Shown: positions 32,658 through 42,338, counted from the stretch's first letter. The stretch is 64,000 bases of DNA from Jiangella endophytica (GCF_003427025.1 NZ_QVAI01000002.1:186001-250000); one strand, 5' to 3'. A program made the numbers and translations. Notes: generated by a model from the sequence alone, not told the origin.

Positions 32658-32729
32658 ACGGGTATGAGTCCGTGCTCCTCGGGTACATGCTGGTCCTTGA
32701 CGAGCAGACCCACCGAAGGAGCGGCGACG

Positions 32730-35201
32730 ATGCTCGACGAGGCCAGCACCCGGACCATCGACGACGCCCTGCTCACGCGCATCGACGCGTGGTGGCGGGC
32801 GGCCAACTATCTCTCCGTCGGGCAGATCTACCTGCTGGACAACCCGCTGCTGCGCGAGCCGCTGCGGGCCGAGCACGTCAAGCCACGGCTGCTCGGCCAC
32901 TGGGGCACCTCGCCCGGCCAGAACTTCCTGTACGCGCACCTCAACCGTGCGATCGTCCAGCGCGACCTCGACATGATCTACCTGTCCGGGCCGGGCCACG
33001 GCGGCCCGTCGCTGGTGTCGGCGGCCTGGCTCGACGGCACCTACAGCGAGGTCTACTCCAACGTCGGCGACGACGAAGCCGGCCTGCGCGAGCTGTTCCG
33101 GCAGTTCTCCTTCCCCGGCGGCATCCCCAGCCACGTCGCGCCGGAGACACCCGGCTCGATCCACGAGGGCGGCGAGCTGGGCTACGTGCTGTCACACGCC
33201 TACGGTGCCGCGTTCGACAACCCCGGCCTCACGGTGGCGGCCTGCATCGGCGACGGTGAGGCCGAGACCGCCGCGCTGGCCACGGCCTGGCACAGCAACA
33301 AGTTCCTCAACCCGGCCACCGACGGCGCCGTGCTGCCGATCCTGCACCTCAACGGCTACAAGATCGCCAATCCGACGGTGCTGGCCCGCATCCCGCGGCG
33401 CGAGCTGGAACACCTGATGGTCGGTTACGGCTACACGCCCTACTGGTTCGAGGCCGGCCTCGACGACGAGGACCACCTGTCGATCCACCGCCGGTTCGCC
33501 GAGCTGCTCGACCACGTACTCGACCAGATCGCGACGAACCAGCGCGAGGCGCGCGCCGGCACCCACGACCACCGCCCGGACTGGCCGGTGATCATCTTCA
33601 AGACACCGAAGGGCTGGACCGGGCCGCGCGAAGTCGACGGCCACCTCGTCGAGAACACCTACCGGGCGCACCAGGTGCCGATGAGCGCGGTCCGCGGCAA
33701 CGAGGAGTACACGCGGCTGCTGGAGCAGTGGATGCGCTCCTACCGGCCCGAGGAGCTGTTCGACGACGACGGCCGGCTCCGCGCCGACCTGCGTGACCTG
33801 TCGCCGTCGGGTCCCCGGCGCATGAGCGCGAACCCACACGCCAACGGCGGTGTGCTCACCCGAGACCTGCGGCTGCCCGATTTCCGCGGCCACGCCGTCG
33901 ACGTGCCGGTGCCGGGTGGCTCGATCGCCGAGCCGACCCGGGTGCTGGGCGAGTGGCTGGCCGGCGTCGTCCGCGAGAACCCGACGAACTTCCTCATCAT
34001 GGGGCCGGACGAGACGGCCTCGAACCGGCTCTCGGCCGCGGTCGACGTCGCCGGCAAGCGCTGGCTCGGCGAGACGCTGCCCACCGACGACTCGCTGTCG
34101 CCCGACGGCCGGGTGCTGGAGATGCTGTCCGAGCACCAGTGCCAGGGCTGGTTGGAGGGCTACCTGCTGACCGGCCGGCACGGGCTGTTCAACTGCTACG
34201 AGGCGTTCATCCACATCATCGACGCGATGTTCAACCAGCACGCGAAGTGGTTGAAGGTGACCCGCGAGATCCCGTGGCGGGCGCCCATCCCGTCGCTGAA
34301 CTACCTGCTGTCGTCGCACGTGTGGCGCCAGGACCACAACGGCTTCTCGCACCAGGACCCCGGCTTCATCGACCACGTCGTGAACAAGAAGGCCGACGTC
34401 ATCCGGGTCTACCTGCCGCCGGACGCGAACACGCTGCTGTCCACGTACGACCACTGCCTGCGCAGCCGCGACTACGTCAACGTCGTCGTCGCCGGCAAGC
34501 AGCCGGGGCCGCAGTGGCTGACCATGGACGAGGCCGTCGCACACTGCACGCGCGGCATCGGCATCTGGGAGTGGGCCAGCACCGACGGCGGCGAGGGCGA
34601 GCCCGACGTCGTCCTCGCCTGCGCCGGCGACATCCCCACCGTCGAGACGCTGGCCGCGGTCGACCTCATCCGCCAGCACCTGCCGCAGCTGCGGGTCCGG
34701 GTCATCAACGTCGTCGACCTCATGCGGCTGCAGGACGAGGCCGAGCACCCGCACGGGCTGAGCGACCGCGAGTTCGACGCGCTGTTCACCACCGACAAGC
34801 CGGTCGTGTTCGCCTACCACGGCTACCCGTGGCTGATCCACCGGCTGACCTACCGGCGCACCAACCACGACAACCTCCACGTCCGCGGTTACAAGGAGGA
34901 GGGCACCACCACCACGCCGTTCGACATGGTGATGCTCAACGACCTCGACCGCTACCACCTGGTCATGGACGTCATCGACCGCGTGCCCGGGCTGGCGTCC
35001 GAGCAGGCAGTGCTGCGGCAGCGCATGACCGACGCCCGGCTGCGAGCCCGGCAGTACACCCGCGAGTACGGCACCGACCTCCCGGAGGTGGCCGGATGGG
35101 CGTGGCCCGACGCGCGGGCCCGCGGGTTGCCGGGCGCCGCGGGCGACGACACCGCGGCCGACTTCGAGGCGACACCGGGACCGGCGCGAGCGGAGGGCTG
35201 A
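32730..35201 (+). CDS. xfp: Phosphoketolase
   Basis: An 823-residue thiamine-diphosphate enzyme that splits xylulose-5-phosphate (and often fructose-6-phosphate) with phosphate to acetyl phosphate. It has the N-terminal [21 protein letters not shown] and [24 protein letters not shown], and the cofactor motif [14 protein letters not shown]. In the second half are [26 protein letters not shown] and [14 protein letters not shown], and near the end [25 protein letters not shown] 32730 follows GAAGGA. It has the expected length, with no fusion. Acetate kinase is not nearby. Confidence 0.95.
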   Translation: MLDEASTRTIDDALLTRIDAWWRAANYLSVGQIYLLDNPLLREPLRAEHVKPRLLGHWGTSPGQNFLYAHLNRAIVQRDLDMIYLSGPGHGGPSLVSAAWLDGTYSEVYSNVGDDEAGLRELFRQFSFPGGIPSHVAPETPGSIHEGGELGYVLSHAYGAAFDNPGLTVAACIGDGEAETAALATAWHSNKFLNPATDGAVLPILHLNGYKIANPTVLARIPRRELEHLMVGYGYTPYWFEAGLDDEDHLSIHRRFAELLDHVLDQIATNQREARAGTHDHRPDWPVIIFKTPKGWTGPREVDGHLVENTYRAHQVPMSAVRGNEEYTRLLEQWMRSYRPEELFDDDGRLRADLRDLSPSGPRRMSANPHANGGVLTRDLRLPDFRGHAVDVPVPGGSIAEPTRVLGEWLAGVVRENPTNFLIMGPDETASNRLSAAVDVAGKRWLGETLPTDDSLSPDGRVLEMLSEHQCQGWLEGYLLTGRHGLFNCYEAFIHIIDAMFNQHAKWLKVTREIPWRAPIPSLNYLLSSHVWRQDHNGFSHQDPGFIDHVVNKKADVIRVYLPPDANTLLSTYDHCLRSRDYVNVVVAGKQPGPQWLTMDEAVAHCTRGIGIWEWASTDGGEGEPDVVLACAGDIPTVETLAAVDLIRQHLPQLRVRVINVVDLMRLQDEAEHPHGLSDREFDALFTTDKPVVFAYHGYPWLIHRLTYRRTNHDNLHVRGYKEEGTTTTPFDMVMLNDLDRYHLVMDVIDRVPGLASEQAVLRQRMTDARLRARQYTREYGTDLPEVAGWAWPDARARGLPGAAGDDTAADFEATPGPARAEG

Positions 35202-35240
35202 CGGGTTCCGGCTGTCGGCGGTCCGGGGCACATGCCGGGC

Positions 35241-35438
35241 ATGACGATGACCGTCCGGGAGCTGAACAGGGCCACGCTGGCCCGGCAACTGCTGCCGGAG
35301 CGCGCGGCCACCGGCGTCGCCGACGAGGCCGCAGGGCTGTCCACGCCGCTCTCCGACCGCGACCCCACGGTGTACCGCCGCTACGACCGCTGGTGGGCCG
35401 GACTCCCCGCCGAGGAGGTCCGGGTGCTCCCCCGCTGA
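35241..35438 (+). pseudogene. Short ORF resembling the N-terminus of an AlkZ-like protein
   Basis: A 65-codon ORF. Its opening, MTVRELNRATLARQLLPERA, is very like the start of AlkZ/HTH_42-type proteins, which continue into a QxQ glycosylase motif. Here that is absent; the sequence instead runs into SDRDPTVYRRYDRWWAGLP and stops. It may be a truncated gene or an unrelated small protein that shares the opening helix. Two full-length AlkZ-like genes are elsewhere in the window. Confidence 0.35.
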
Positions 35439-35531
35439 CGGTGTGACCGGGGCGACTCGCGGAACCGCCATCCCGGTCGCCGAGTTCCTCGTACTACAAG
35501 CAGGTACACCCACTGCATGGAGGTCGACCAG

Positions 35532-36218
35532 ATGTCTCTGTTCACCCGCCGCCGCGTGGTCATCGGTGTCGGCTCGCTGGCCGCCCTCGTGCTGATCGTG
35601 ATCGGCGGGACGTATCTGTACGTCAACGTCATCAGCGGCGACGCGCCCGCACCGCTCTCGTTGGAGTCGTCGCCGCCGCCCGCCACCGGTGGCAACACCG
35701 ACCTCACCGGCGACTGGGCGGTGGCCGGCGGGTCCGAGGCCGGCTACCGGGTCGACGAGGTGCTCAACGGCCAGGACAACACGGTCGTCGGCCGCACCAG
35801 CGACGTGACCGGTCAGGTCACGGTGGCGAACGACGAGGTGACCGCCGGCGAGATCACCGTCGACATGACCACCGTCACCACCGACAGCGGCAGCCGCGAC
35901 GGCCAGTTCCGCGGCCCGATCATGCAGACCGACGAGTTCCCGACGTCGACGTTCACGCTGACCTCACCGGTGCCGTTGACCGGCCTCGACGCCGGCGGCC
36001 CGATCAGCGTCACGGCGACCGGCGACCTCAAGGTGCGCGACGTCACCCACTCGATCGAGATCCAGCTGGAGGTGCAGCGCTCCGGCAACGGCGTCCAGGT
36101 GGCCGGCTCCGGCGCGATCCAGTTCTCCGACTTCGACGTCGACCCGCCGAACCTCGGCTTCGTCAAGGTCGAGGACCACGGGACGGTCGAGTTCCTGCTG
36201 ACGCTCGACCGCGGCTGA
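35532..36218 (+). CDS. Membrane-anchored YceI-like protein
   Basis: A 228-residue protein with an N-terminal membrane segment (VVIGVGSLAALVLIVIGGTYLY) and a short Pro/Ser linker. A YceI-like beta barrel follows from about residue 60: TGDWAVAGGSEAGYRVDE, ITVDMTTVTTDSGSRDGQF, QTDEFPTSTFTLTSPV, and LKVRDVTHSIEI. YceI proteins bind isoprenoids or similar lipids; this one would face outside. ATG 35532 has GGAGG eight bases upstream; ATG 35517 is the longer option. Confidence 0.85.
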   Translation: MSLFTRRRVVIGVGSLAALVLIVIGGTYLYVNVISGDAPAPLSLESSPPPATGGNTDLTGDWAVAGGSEAGYRVDEVLNGQDNTVVGRTSDVTGQVTVANDEVTAGEITVDMTTVTTDSGSRDGQFRGPIMQTDEFPTSTFTLTSPVPLTGLDAGGPISVTATGDLKVRDVTHSIEIQLEVQRSGNGVQVAGSGAIQFSDFDVDPPNLGFVKVEDHGTVEFLLTLDRG

Positions 36219-36223
36219 CGCGA

Positions 36224-36264
36224 CGGCGCCGGCCACACCGCGCGATGCGGTCCGACCGGCGCCG
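36224..36264. terminator. Bidirectional hairpin between convergent YceI and LppM genes
   Basis: CGGCGCCGG (36224-36232) pairs with CCGGCGCCG (36256-36264), and inside it ACCGC pairs with GCGGT around GCGAT. It lies six bases past the YceI stop and 19 bases from the LppM stop, so it can end both transcripts. No U tract. Confidence 0.65.
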
Positions 36265-36282
36265 GCGTCGAGACGTGCCGGG

Positions 36283-37224
36283 TCAGCGCGGCGCGGCCGG
36301 CGGCTCCGGCTGGTCACCCTCGGCCGAGGGCTCCGGCTGGACCGGGAGCGGCGTCGTGGGTTGCACGGGCGCCTCCGCACCGCTCGGCGGCGCGAACGGG
36401 CCGGCCGGCGGCGAGGCGGCAGCCTCCGGAGCAGCCTCGGCGTCGGGCCCGGGACCGGGCGGCGGCGGGACCGCGCCGACGGTCGCCTCCTCCGCGGGCG
36501 GCGCCTGGTCGCGGTTGCGCGACAGGAAGAACAGCAGCCCCACCAGACCCGCCACCACGACCACGATGAGGATCCAGATCCACACCGGGATGCCGTCGCC
36601 GCCCCCGCCGCCGGAGTCGGCGGACCGGGCGCTGAGCTCGTTGGCCTCGCCCGGCACCGGCGTCCAGCTGACGGTGGTGCCGTCGAGGTCACCGTTGTGC
36701 TCGGTGACCTCGCCGGGGAACGTGATGCTGATGTTGAGGTCGAAGGAGTCCATCAGACCCTCGAGGTCGCCGAGGTCACCGGCCCCGGCGCCGAGCTCGT
36801 CCTGGAGCTGCTCGAGGTCGCCGCCCATCGACTCCGGATCCAGGTCCGACATGTCGAGGCTCCCGGCGACGACGATCTCGTCGCCCTCGTGGGTGATGCT
36901 GAAACCGGACGCACCGGCGTCAGCGAACTCCGACAGCGCGCTGTCCTCGAAGACGAGCCGCTGGCCGACGTAGTCGCCGTCCTCGTACGCCTCGGCCTCG
37001 GCGCCGTCGGGCAGGTCCTGGCCCAGCTCGCCGAAGAGGTCGCTCGGGTCCTCGCCCATCGCGTCGGCCACGGCCGAAGCGTCGCGGCTGATGGCGAGGA
37101 TGATCTCGCCGTTGACCGTGTCGTCCTCGCCCACGTCGAGCTGCATATCCATCTTCACGCACCCGGTCAGCAGCAGCGCCGCTGCCACCACCGTCAGGGC
37201 ACGCACAGGTCGGGTTCGATTCAT
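36283..37224 (-). CDS. LppM-family lipoprotein with C-terminal membrane helix
   Basis: A 313-residue protein. The signal peptide ends in a lipobox LLLTGC, giving a lipidated Cys near residue 22. The LppM-type domain that follows (KMDMQLDVGEDDTVNGEIILAISRDASAV) is acidic and beta-rich. About residue 215 begins a Gly-rich linker and a transmembrane helix (GIPVWIWILIVVVVAGLVGLLFFL), then a Pro/Ala-rich cytoplasmic tail of about 75 residues. Mycobacterial LppM traffics to the envelope and affects phagosome handling; the role here is unknown. Confidence 0.8.
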   Translation of the reverse strand: MNRTRPVRALTVVAAALLLTGCVKMDMQLDVGEDDTVNGEIILAISRDASAVADAMGEDPSDLFGELGQDLPDGAEAEAYEDGDYVGQRLVFEDSALSEFADAGASGFSITHEGDEIVVAGSLDMSDLDPESMGGDLEQLQDELGAGAGDLGDLEGLMDSFDLNISITFPGEVTEHNGDLDGTTVSWTPVPGEANELSARSADSGGGGGDGIPVWIWILIVVVVAGLVGLLFFLSRNRDQAPPAEEATVGAVPPPPGPGPDAEAAPEAAASPPAGPFAPPSGAEAPVQPTTPLPVQPEPSAEGDQPEPPAAPR

Positions 37225-37297
37225 GGCCCGCAGCCTGGCACAACGGTCACCGTTTCGGCACCTCCGAACGGCGCCGGGTTCCGGCTACCGTGAGGGG

Positions 37298-38185
37298 ATG
37301 CGGATCGTGTCGCTCCTCCCGTCGACGACGGAGATCCTGTTCGCGGTCGGCGCTGGCGACGACGTCGTCGGCGTGACCTTCGAGTGCGACCACCCCGCGG
37401 CCGCTCGTACCAAGCGCATCGTCTCGACCAGCACGCTCCCCGAGGGCATCGGCCCGGCGGAGATCGACCGGCTGGTGGCGCAACGCATGGCCGCCGGCGA
37501 CGATCTCTACCACCTCGACGAGGGCGCGCTGGCCGGGCTCGACGCCGACCTCGTCGTCACCCAGGACCTGTGTGCCGTGTGCGCCGTCGACGTCACCGAG
37601 GTGCGCGACGCGCTGGCGCACCTGCGCTGCACGGCCGACGTGCTCACCATCGACCCGCAGGACCTCGGCCAGGTGCTCGAGTCCGTCCGCCGCATCGGCG
37701 CCGCGGTGGGCGCGGCGACGCGGGCGGACGAGCTGGTCCGTTCGCTGACCGGCCGCCTCGACGTCGTCCGGTCGAAGGTCGCGCACCTGCCGCCGGTGCC
37801 GACCATGGTGCTGGAGTGGACCGACCCGCCGTTCGCGCCCGGTCACTGGGTGCCGGACATGGTCACGTCAGCGGGCGGCACGCCGGTGCTGGGCCGGGCC
37901 GGCGAGCGCTCCTACCGCATCACCCCGGAGGCGCTGGCGGCCTGCGGGGCCGACGTCGTCGTCTGCGCGCCGTGCGGCTATGGCCTGGACGAGTCCGCGC
38001 GGCTGGCCGCCGAGCTGGTCAGCCGCGGTGGCCTGCCGGACGCACCGGTGTGGGCGGTCGACGCCAACGCCTCGTTCGCGCGGCCCGGGCCACGGCTCGT
38101 CGACGGCGTCGAGGCGCTGGCCGCGATCCTGCACCCCGGCGCCGCGGGCGAGCCGCACCCGGCGTTGGCGCGCCGGATCGTCTGA
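37298..38185 (+). CDS. Cytosolic cobalamin-binding-protein-like (TroA/BtuF fold)
   Basis: A 295-residue protein of the helical-backbone periplasmic-binding fold. It starts directly with MRIVSLLPSTTEILFAVGAGDDVVGVTFECDHP and lacks a signal peptide, unlike BtuF transport proteins. The family is usually annotated as a cobalamin-binding protein. Two CxxC-like Cys clusters, QDLCAVCAVD and VVCAPCGYG, are striking and might bind metal. No permease or ATPase is adjacent, so a transport role is unlikely. Confidence 0.8.
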   Translation: MRIVSLLPSTTEILFAVGAGDDVVGVTFECDHPAAARTKRIVSTSTLPEGIGPAEIDRLVAQRMAAGDDLYHLDEGALAGLDADLVVTQDLCAVCAVDVTEVRDALAHLRCTADVLTIDPQDLGQVLESVRRIGAAVGAATRADELVRSLTGRLDVVRSKVAHLPPVPTMVLEWTDPPFAPGHWVPDMVTSAGGTPVLGRAGERSYRITPEALAACGADVVVCAPCGYGLDESARLAAELVSRGGLPDAPVWAVDANASFARPGPRLVDGVEALAAILHPGAAGEPHPALARRIV

Positions 38186-38191
38186 CCGGGC

Positions 38192-38644
38192 TCAGGCGGC
38201 GGCGCGCAGGATGTCCAGCGCGCGATCGGCGTGCTTCTCCATGGCCAGCTCGCTGCGGACCACGCCGATGACTCTGGCGTCGGTGCCGATGACGAACGTG
38301 TGCCGCTTGACCGGTATGGCGCCCAGCCGTCGCTTGACGCCGAACTGCTCGGCCACCGTGCGCTCGGGGTCGCTGAGCAGCGGGTACCCGAGGTCGTTGC
38401 CGGCGGCGAAGGCCTGCTGTCGCTCGACGGCGTCGGCGCTGATGCCGACCGGCTGGGCGCCGGCGGCGGCGAACTCGACGGCGAGGTCGCGGAAATGGCA
38501 GGCCTCGGCCGTGCAGCCGCGGCTCATCGCGGCGGGGTAGAAGAAGAGCACCACCGGGCCGGTGGCCAGCAACTCGCTGAGGCGACGCGGGGTGCCGGAC
38601 TGGTCGGGCAGGGCGAAGTCGTCGACGGTGTCACCGACATCCAT
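38192..38644 (-). CDS. Peroxiredoxin (BCP/AhpC-TSA type)
   Basis: A 150-residue thiol peroxidase. The peroxidatic centre is SRGCTAEACHFRDL (about residues 43-48). It shows CxxxxC spacing, but the classical TPGCTxE is SRGCTAE, so Pro is replaced. FFYPAAM precedes it, and GVVRSELAMEKHADRAL closes the domain. It should reduce peroxides using thioredoxin-like donors. It is convergent with the cobalamin-binding-like gene, seven bases apart. Confidence 0.9.
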   Translation of the reverse strand: MDVGDTVDDFALPDQSGTPRRLSELLATGPVVLFFYPAAMSRGCTAEACHFRDLAVEFAAAGAQPVGISADAVERQQAFAAGNDLGYPLLSDPERTVAEQFGVKRRLGAIPVKRHTFVIGTDARVIGVVRSELAMEKHADRALDILRAAA

Positions 38645-38669
38645 GCCTCCATCCTGCCACCGCGGACGA

Positions 38670-39221
38670 TCAAGCGGTGACGGCGGCCGCGATCAGCAGG
38701 ACGGCCGACGCCGCCAGCACCGCGATGCTCGCGACGGCGGGCGTCGCCGCCACCCCGCCTGACGGCGCGGTGCGGCGCGCCTCCCAGCGCTGCCGCACCG
38801 CCAGCAGGGCCGGTGCGGGCCGCCGTCCGGCCAGGGCGACGGCGTCGCGCTCCAGGACGCCGCCGGGGGTGACGTGCCGGTCGTAGAGGGCGGACATCGA
38901 CGCCGGCCCCGGCGCCGCCACCGCCCGGCAGCTGAGGTCGCCGGCGCGCAGCCGCAGCGACCAGCCGAAGCTGGCCTCGTCGAGCGCGGACCAGCCGATG
39001 CGCACGTCGCGCAGCGGGTTGCGGACGGTGACGGCGGCATCGTCGATGACCACCGCCGGGCGCCAGCACATCACCCACAACAGCCCGCTCACCGCGGCGG
39101 CGAACGGCAGCCCGGCGCCGCCCGGCGGCCAGGCCGCCACCAGCCAGCCGAGCACGAGTGCCCAGCCCACGACGGCCACGGCGCGACCGAGCGCGTGCCG
39201 CACGACCACAGAATCCGTCAC
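38670..39221 (-). CDS. Membrane protein with bacterial PH-like domain
   Basis: A 183-residue protein with two N-terminal membrane helices (AVAVVGWALVLGWLVAAW and LPFAAAVSGLLWVM), then a PH-like segment (AVVIDDAAVTVRNPLRDVRIGWSAL, FGWSLRLRAGDLSC) and one C-terminal helix (AVASIAVLAASAVLLIAAA). This fits the bPH_6/DUF3093-like envelope proteins of actinobacteria. GTG 39221 is chosen; an ATG at 39239 is possible. It is transcribed toward the peroxiredoxin. Confidence 0.7.
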   Translation of the reverse strand: MTDSVVVRHALGRAVAVVGWALVLGWLVAAWPPGGAGLPFAAAVSGLLWVMCWRPAVVIDDAAVTVRNPLRDVRIGWSALDEASFGWSLRLRAGDLSCRAVAAPGPASMSALYDRHVTPGGVLERDAVALAGRRPAPALLAVRQRWEARRTAPSGGVAATPAVASIAVLAASAVLLIAAAVTA

Positions 39222-39305
39222 GGGTCGATCGTGGCACATCAGGCGACGCAACCGTTCTGACCGACCGATGCGTCATCCTCTATATGCGTCGGCGATTCGA
39301 GGCGG

Positions 39306-40259
39306 GTGATGCGGATGCGGCTACGGGCCAGTGCGGCGCTCGTCCTGGTGCTGCTCACGTGTTGCCGTGCCGAGGCCGGGACCACCGACGTACCGTCCGG
39401 CGCGAAGGTCGGGGCGGCGCCGCCGGCCACCCGCGTCTGCGACCTCGTCAGCCCCGACGGGGTGCGCTCCATCTACGCCGGTGTGCGGATCGAGTTGAGC
39501 GACTATGCGGGCCCCGTCGGTGACCCGTCGTTCGACAGCTGCGAGATCACCGTCGACCACGGCACGACCACCAGCCCGCAGACCCCGTTCCAACTCCAGG
39601 TGTCCATCGACACGGTGACACCGTCCGAGCACCGGGCGATCCTGGACAAGTTCGTCGCCGACGGCCTGGGCCCGCGGGTCGAGGTGCCCGGGCTGGGCGA
39701 CGCGGCGCACGTCGTCGGGGCCGGCTTCATGCAGGTCTACGCCGACGGCCGGCTGCTGCGCGTCCTGGGTGGCGGCGACCAGAACGCCATCGAGCTGGCC
39801 GAACTGGTGCTGCCGCGGCTGCCGGAACTCGCTCCGGCGACGGAGCTGGGCGCCCTGCCGGCCTGCGACGCGCTGACCGCTCAGGCCGAGGCGTTGCTGG
39901 GCACGCACGCAGAGGAGCGCGACGATCGGCGCACCGTCGACGAGCTGCGGTGCGCATGGATCGCCGGCGCCGAGTCGGTGTCCGCGCGCATCAGCGGCTA
40001 CGGCGACGAGGTCGGGCGCATGTGGGCGACGACCGAGCTGCCTGGCGCCGAGACGATCCACGTCGGCGGACTGCGCGACAACGGCGTCTACATGCCCAGC
40101 GGCGGCATCTACCTCTGGATGGGCGAGCAGCAGGTCAACCTGTATCTCCGGCATCGGCCGCACCAACCGGCCGACCGCGAGGCGCTGACGGCGCTGGCCG
40201 AAGCGTTCGCTCCCACGCTGCTCGCCGTCGCGCCCCGGATCGGTCCGCCCGTGGGCTGA
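39306..40259 (+). CDS. Exported protein of unknown function (DUF3558-like)
   Basis: A 317-residue protein with an N-terminal signal (RMRLRASAALVLVLLTCC). A Cys pair sits where a lipobox would be, but LLTCC is not a canonical lipobox. The mature part has two similar halves, each with a Cys (VCDLVSPDGVR, SCEITVDHG; PACDALTAQAEALLG, RCAWIAG). The duplicated C-D-L/A pattern resembles DUF3558-like lipoproteins. It ends four bases before the convergent aldo/keto reductase. Confidence 0.6.
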   Translation: MMRMRLRASAALVLVLLTCCRAEAGTTDVPSGAKVGAAPPATRVCDLVSPDGVRSIYAGVRIELSDYAGPVGDPSFDSCEITVDHGTTTSPQTPFQLQVSIDTVTPSEHRAILDKFVADGLGPRVEVPGLGDAAHVVGAGFMQVYADGRLLRVLGGGDQNAIELAELVLPRLPELAPATELGALPACDALTAQAEALLGTHAEERDDRRTVDELRCAWIAGAESVSARISGYGDEVGRMWATTELPGAETIHVGGLRDNGVYMPSGGIYLWMGEQQVNLYLRHRPHQPADREALTALAEAFAPTLLAVAPRIGPPVG

Positions 40260-40263
40260 GACG

Positions 40264-41250
40264 TCACCAGTGGCCGTGCACCAGCGGCCGGACGCGCTCG
40301 TCGTAGATCCGCCCGATAGCCGCCGCGGTCGACGCGTCGAGGGGGGCCAGCCGTGCCGCGCCCGCGTTCGCGACGGCCTGCTCCGGGCTGCGCGCGCCGG
40401 GGATGACGACGGTTACGGCCGGCTGGTCGAGGATCCAGCGCAGCGCGAACTGCGCGGTACTGACGTCGGGCGGGGTCAGCGCCGCGATCTCGCGGGCCGC
40501 CTCGACCCCGACCTCGAACGGGACGCCGGAGAACGTCTCGCCGACGTCGAACGCCTCGCCGGCCCGGTTGAACGTGCGGTGGTCGTTCGGGCCGAACGTC
40601 GTCGACGCGTCGTAGCGGCCGGACAGCAGCCCGCTGGCCAGCGGGACGCGGGCGATGATGCCGACTCCGGCCGCGGCGGCCGCCGGGAGCACGTCGTCCA
40701 GCGGCTTCTGCCGGAAGCAGTTGAGGATGATCTGGATGGTGGCCACGCCGGGACGGCGCAGTGCGGCCAGTGCCTCGTCGCAGGTCTCGACGCTCACTCC
40801 GTAGGCGGCGACCCGCTTCTCCTCGACCAGGGTGTCCAGCGCGTCGAAGACGGCGTCGCGGGAGTACACCTCGGCCGGCGGGCAGTGCAGCTGCACGAGG
40901 TCGAGCGTGTCGACGCCCAGGTGCTCGCGGCTGCGATCGGTCCAGCCCCGGAACGCGTCGAGCGTGTACGCCGACGCCACGTGCGGGTTCGCCCGTCGGC
41001 CGAGCTTGGTGGCGACGGTGAGCCCGGCGTCCGGGCGGCGGCGCAGCAACTCGCCGACGAACCGCTCGCTGCGGCCGTCGCCGTACACGTCGGCGGTGTC
41101 GACGAACGTCACCCCGGCGTCGACCGCCGCCTCGAGCGCCGCCAGCGCGGCGTCGTCGTCGACGGTGCCCCAGTCGGCGCCGATCTGCCACGCCCCGAAC
41201 CCCACGATGCCGACCGCGCGGCCCGTCGGCCCCAGCTCTCTCGTCTCCAC
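40264..41250 (-). CDS. Aldo/keto reductase
   Basis: A 328-residue (beta/alpha)8 NADPH-dependent reductase. It shows ELGPTGRAVGIVGFGAWQIG at the start, VDTADVYGDGRSERFVG (catalytic Asp and Tyr, about 50-55), VATKLGRR (Lys), LDLVQLHCPP (His), and VVIPGARSPEQAVANAGA, the cofactor-binding motif. The catalytic tetrad is complete. The substrate is not readable; the family handles sugar and steroid carbonyls. GTG 41250 is used. Confidence 0.9.
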   Translation of the reverse strand: METRELGPTGRAVGIVGFGAWQIGADWGTVDDDAALAALEAAVDAGVTFVDTADVYGDGRSERFVGELLRRRPDAGLTVATKLGRRANPHVASAYTLDAFRGWTDRSREHLGVDTLDLVQLHCPPAEVYSRDAVFDALDTLVEEKRVAAYGVSVETCDEALAALRRPGVATIQIILNCFRQKPLDDVLPAAAAAGVGIIARVPLASGLLSGRYDASTTFGPNDHRTFNRAGEAFDVGETFSGVPFEVGVEAAREIAALTPPDVSTAQFALRWILDQPAVTVVIPGARSPEQAVANAGAARLAPLDASTAAAIGRIYDERVRPLVHGHW

Positions 41251-41293
41251 GGGGGCGAGCCTACGGGGACGCGTGGGGGGCGGGTGTCCTGGC

Positions 41294-41785
41294 TCAGCGC
41301 GGCAGGTGAGCCTCGATGGCCCGCACCAGCTCGTCGGACTCCGGCTCGACCCCCGGGCGGAACCGGCCGAGCACGGCGCCGTCAGTGGAGACCAGGAACT
41401 TCTCGAAGTTCCACTGGACGTCGCCGGCCTCACCACCGGTGTCGGCGACCTGGGTCAGCTCGGCGTACAGCGGCTGCTGATCGGGCCCGTTGACGTCGGC
41501 CTTCTCGTACAGCGGGAACGTCACGCCGTAGGTGGTGGAGCAGAACTCCTGGATCTCCTCGGCGGTGCCCGGCTCCTGGCCACCGAACTGGTTGCACGGG
41601 AAGCCGAGCACGCTGAAGCCGCGGCCGGCATAGCGCTCCTGCAACCGCTCGAGGCCCTCGTACTGGGGTGTCAGGCCGCACTTCGACGCGACGTTGACCA
41701 GCAGGAGGAGGTCTCCCCGATGGTCGGCAAGCGAGGCGTCCGCCCCGTCGATGGTGTGCAACGGAATGTCGTACAGGCTGCTCAA
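41294..41785 (-). CDS. Glutathione-peroxidase-family thiol peroxidase
   Basis: A 163-residue GPx-family enzyme; in organisms lacking glutathione these use thioredoxin. The peroxidatic Cys is in NVASKCGLTPQY (about 33), with the Gln of GFPCNQFGGQEPG (about 70) and the Trp-Asn of VQWNFEKFLV (about 127-128). The start is uncertain: TTG 41785 has an AGGAG site seven bases upstream and gives the family N-terminus SLYDIPLHTIDG, whereas ATG 41800 lacks one. I prefer 41785. Confidence 0.88.
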   Translation of the reverse strand: MSSLYDIPLHTIDGADASLADHRGDLLLLVNVASKCGLTPQYEGLERLQERYAGRGFSVLGFPCNQFGGQEPGTAEEIQEFCSTTYGVTFPLYEKADVNGPDQQPLYAELTQVADTGGEAGDVQWNFEKFLVSTDGAVLGRFRPGVEPESDELVRAIEAHLPR

Positions 41786-41806
41786 CGCGGGACTCCTCAT
41801 GCCTGG

Positions 41807-41836
41807 GTGGTGGTCTTCCCCTCGGAAGACAACCAC
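41807..41836. promoter_or_regulatory. Inverted repeat in the GPx/VOC divergent promoter region
   Basis: GTGGTGGTCTTCC (41807-41819) pairs with GGAAGACAACCAC (41824-41836) with one mismatch and a 4-base loop. It lies upstream of the leftward gpx gene and about 100 bases before the VOC gene, so it may be an operator or leader hairpin. Confidence 0.4.
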
Positions 41837-41935
41837 ACCGCCGGTGCGGTTCTTCCGGCCGGGAGGCATTGCCGACGCGGCGGGTGAGGAGAAGAATCCG
41901 AAGTACCAGCCCCAGTCGTTTCGAGGGGGAAGATC

Positions 41936-42319
41936 ATGCTGACCAACGCCACCATGAGCACCGTGCTCCCGGTCTCCGACGTCGACCGCGCGGCCGCGTT
42001 CTACCGCGACCGGCTCGGCCTGCAGGATCTCGGCGACGTCCCCGGAGGCAACCACGCACTGCGCACCACCGCGGGCGCCACCATCGAGCTGATGGAGGCC
42101 GAACCCGGCGCACAGAGCCACCACACCGCCGCGACGTTCGGTGTCTCCGACCTCCCTCAGGAGGTCGCCGAGCTGGAGTCGCGCGGGGTCGCGTTCGAGG
42201 ACTACGACCTGCCCGAGCTCAAGACGGTCGGCCACATCGCCACGCACGGCGACGACCGCGCCGCGTGGTTCACCGACACCGAGGGGAACATCCTCTGCCT
42301 GCACGAGGCGCCCCGCTGA
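41936..42319 (+). CDS. VOC-family (glyoxalase/dioxygenase) protein
   Basis: A 127-residue vicinal-oxygen-chelate protein with one paired beta-alpha-beta-beta-beta unit. It opens MSTVLPVSDVDRAAAFYRDRLGL and ends DRAAWFTDTEGNILCLHEA. Candidate metal ligands are the His of GGNHALR, the Glu of ATIELMEA and the Glu of DTEGN. These proteins may detoxify or bind small molecules such as antibiotics. ATG 41936 follows GAGGGGGA. It is divergent from the peroxidase. Confidence 0.85.
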   Translation: MLTNATMSTVLPVSDVDRAAAFYRDRLGLQDLGDVPGGNHALRTTAGATIELMEAEPGAQSHHTAATFGVSDLPQEVAELESRGVAFEDYDLPELKTVGHIATHGDDRAAWFTDTEGNILCLHEAPR

Positions 42320-42338
42320 CACCACATACGCTCGCCGG

